Source: Gammaproteobacteria bacterium | GTDB taxonomy: Bacteria; Pseudomonadota; Gammaproteobacteria; UBA6429 | Length of the DNA stretch: 5,633 nucleotides | Assembly (NCBI GenBank): GCA_030635835.1 | Contig: DAOVYB010000087.1 | Span: 1-5,633, forward strand | Reading direction: 5' to 3' | Shown here: piece by piece, positions 4,423 through 5,633 of the stretch | How the letters are laid out: each line of letters opens with the position of its first letter | Position numbering within the stretch: position 1 is the stretch's first letter | The notes under the pieces: generated by a model | What the model was told of the DNA's origin: nothing | The model's database searches: none | The model's input: the letters and a program-made list of their open reading frames with translations, nothing else | Program-made: the position numbers and the translations under genes

Positions 4423-5633
4423 CTATTTTTTTACTGCATTTATTTCCGCATCTTCATCATCAAAGCCTAACTTGAGTCCTAATGAAACATGATGGAAACG
4501 ACTATTAGAGTAATCATCATGAATGGCAAAACCAATATTATACATTTGGTCTGTCGCCATACTAATATCACCAAGCTTGTCAGAAGTCAGTTTACGTGTC
4601 ATTTCTACTGTCCAGACACCACCTTTTAAACTACCGGTAAAGCTAACACCCTGACCACCTGTCATGACTCGTTCAGCAAGAATATATCCATCTTCTGACT
4701 CACCCGTGCCTGACTTATAGCGTAACAAGTCCATGAATGAACCTTTTTTCAATAAAGCCTCTATTTCAGCCTTACTCTTCAGCTTATCCCAGCCACCACG
4801 CTTTTTATTATTTTTACCTTCAATTTCAATCGCAGTCCGGCTTTCTTTCAGGTATTTAGTGAAGCCACCACTGAGGTCGAGTTGCTTGGCCTGAGGACTT
4901 GATTTCAATAATGCTTTATCCGGTTGATGAGGCATGTTATTCACATCATGATGACAACTCTGCCAGCAACCGGCACGTTCAGCAAATTCAACCTTAGGGT
5001 TTTCTTCACTATCTGTTGTTAACATAACCGCCAGTTTCATTGGATTCTTTGGATCCATTTTACCGCCAGAAACAAAGGGGACAGGAGCATGTTTAGCGTC
5101 ATTCCACTGGAAGCGCATATAGAGATTATTGGCATCATGCGCCGCCTGCACTTTCATCGCAATGCTGCCACGTTTTCCAGGAATTGGAGTGGGTTCAAGT
5201 ATTTCACCTGAGATAATCTTCTCACCAATATCCACTTCTTCTTCTTCATGACAATCAAAACAACGATCACCGGTCATAATGGCACGTTTACCACCGTGGT
5301 CACTGCCTTTCATTACCCATTCCATTGAAGCCTGACCAGGGAAGAACATGACAACTTCTGCTGCTTGAACACCCGTCCAGTTAATTTTTGAACTTGACGA
5401 TGACTTAGTTTGTTTTACGGTAGCTGTCGAAACTTCAACAGGTTTTGCTTCTTCACCCTTTTCAGGCGTACTTGCTTCTTCAGCGTTAGTATCCTCTTTT
5501 TTACTAACTAACTTACCACCATTATCAATAAATACCTGCCACTGCGGAGCAATGGGACGTTTATTCTCTGCAACGGGTTTTGACATTTCTTCCAGCTCTT
5601 CTTCACTGAGTTGATCATGTACTTTATTGTGAG
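4423..5633 (-). CDS. Di-heme c-type cytochrome with ethylbenzene-dehydrogenase-like heme-binding domain (C-terminal part; runs off the right edge)
   Basis: The C-terminal part resembles the heme-binding domain shared by ethylbenzene dehydrogenase gamma subunits and cytochrome c-552-like proteins. Numbering from an internal Met at 5586: a canonical heme site CFDCH lies at 109-113, and a second, atypical CWQSCH (CX3CH) at 207-212. Family-like segments include FFPGQASMEWV (81-91) and the C-terminal GFAIHDDYSNSRFHHVSLG (352-370). Residues about 29-66 are an acidic, Ser/Thr-rich linker ending in a run of five Ser. The Met at 5586 is unlikely to be the start: the frame stays open upstream to the edge with plausible coding sequence (LSEEELEE just before it), and no signal peptide follows that Met although heme c attachment needs export. 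A signal peptide or a whole N-terminal domain therefore lies beyond the window. Probable role: periplasmic electron transfer linked to nitrite respiration. The family call is from motif recognition. Confidence 0.72.
   Translation of the reverse strand, partial: HNKVHDQLSEEELEEMSKPVAENKRPIAPQWQVFIDNGGKLVSKKEDTNAEEASTPEKGEEAKPVEVSTATVKQTKSSSSSKINWTGVQAAEVVMFFPGQASMEWVMKGSDHGGKRAIMTGDRCFDCHEEEEVDIGEKIISGEILEPTPIPGKRGSIAMKVQAAHDANNLYMRFQWNDAKHAPVPFVSGGKMDPKNPMKLAVMLTTDSEENPKVEFAERAGCWQSCHHDVNNMPHQPDKALLKSSPQAKQLDLSGGFTKYLKESRTAIEIEGKNNKKRGGWDKLKSKAEIEALLKKGSFMDLLRYKSGTGESEDGYILAERVMTGGQGVSFTGSLKGGVWTVEMTRKLTSDKLGDISMATDQMYNIGFAIHDDYSNSRFHHVSLGLKLGFDDEDAEINAVKK

Noticed and set aside
1..5633. CRISPR arrays, tRNA or rRNA genes, insertion sequences
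   Set aside because: No regularly spaced repeats, cloverleaf-like sequences, transposase motifs or terminal inverted repeats were seen in the window.

Overview
The window is AT-rich and carries part of a denitrification (nir) gene cluster for making or using heme d1, the cofactor of cytochrome cd1 nitrite reductase. The lipoprotein signal on NirF, the several Sec-exported cytochromes, a membrane-anchored hemerythrin and an FNR/Dnr-type operator all fit a Gram-negative denitrifier. An AT-rich gammaproteobacterium or another proteobacterium is a reasonable guess, but nothing here fixes the lineage. No nirS is present in the window.

Layout on the minus strand, in order of transcription (right to left). 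At 5633-4423 is the 3' part of a di-heme c-type cytochrome with an ethylbenzene-dehydrogenase-like heme-binding domain; it runs off the right edge. A strong intrinsic terminator (4393-4359) follows. Next comes a two-gene unit: a small amicyanin-like cupredoxin (4304-3960) and a cytochrome c plus d1-propeller protein of the NirN type (3954-2353). After an inverted gene comes the second minus-strand unit, nirE-nirC-nirF (1424 to beyond position 1), which is tightly packed with a 4-nt gap and then an 8-nt overlap. nirF is cut by the left edge.

One gene is on the plus strand: a membrane-anchored bacteriohemerythrin (1766-2350). It is divergent from nirE across a 341-bp AT-rich intergenic region, and convergent with nirN with only 2 bp between the stop codons. 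The intergenic region holds a near-consensus FNR/Dnr box (TTGAT-N4-GTCAA, 1530-1543), well placed to drive nirE-nirC-nirF under low oxygen or nitric oxide.

Working together: NirE methylates uroporphyrinogen III to precorrin-2, the first committed step toward heme d1. NirF acts late in the periplasm, and NirN-type proteins carry out the final dehydrogenation to heme d1. NirC, the cupredoxin and the di-heme cytochrome are likely periplasmic electron carriers. The hemerythrin may bind O2 or NO. The points most worth a second look are a Tyr in place of the proximal d1-ligand His in the NirN-like protein, the di-heme cytochrome whose N-terminus lies outside the window and which has an atypical CX3CH motif, and the relation of the NirC/NirF pair to the fused NirN.
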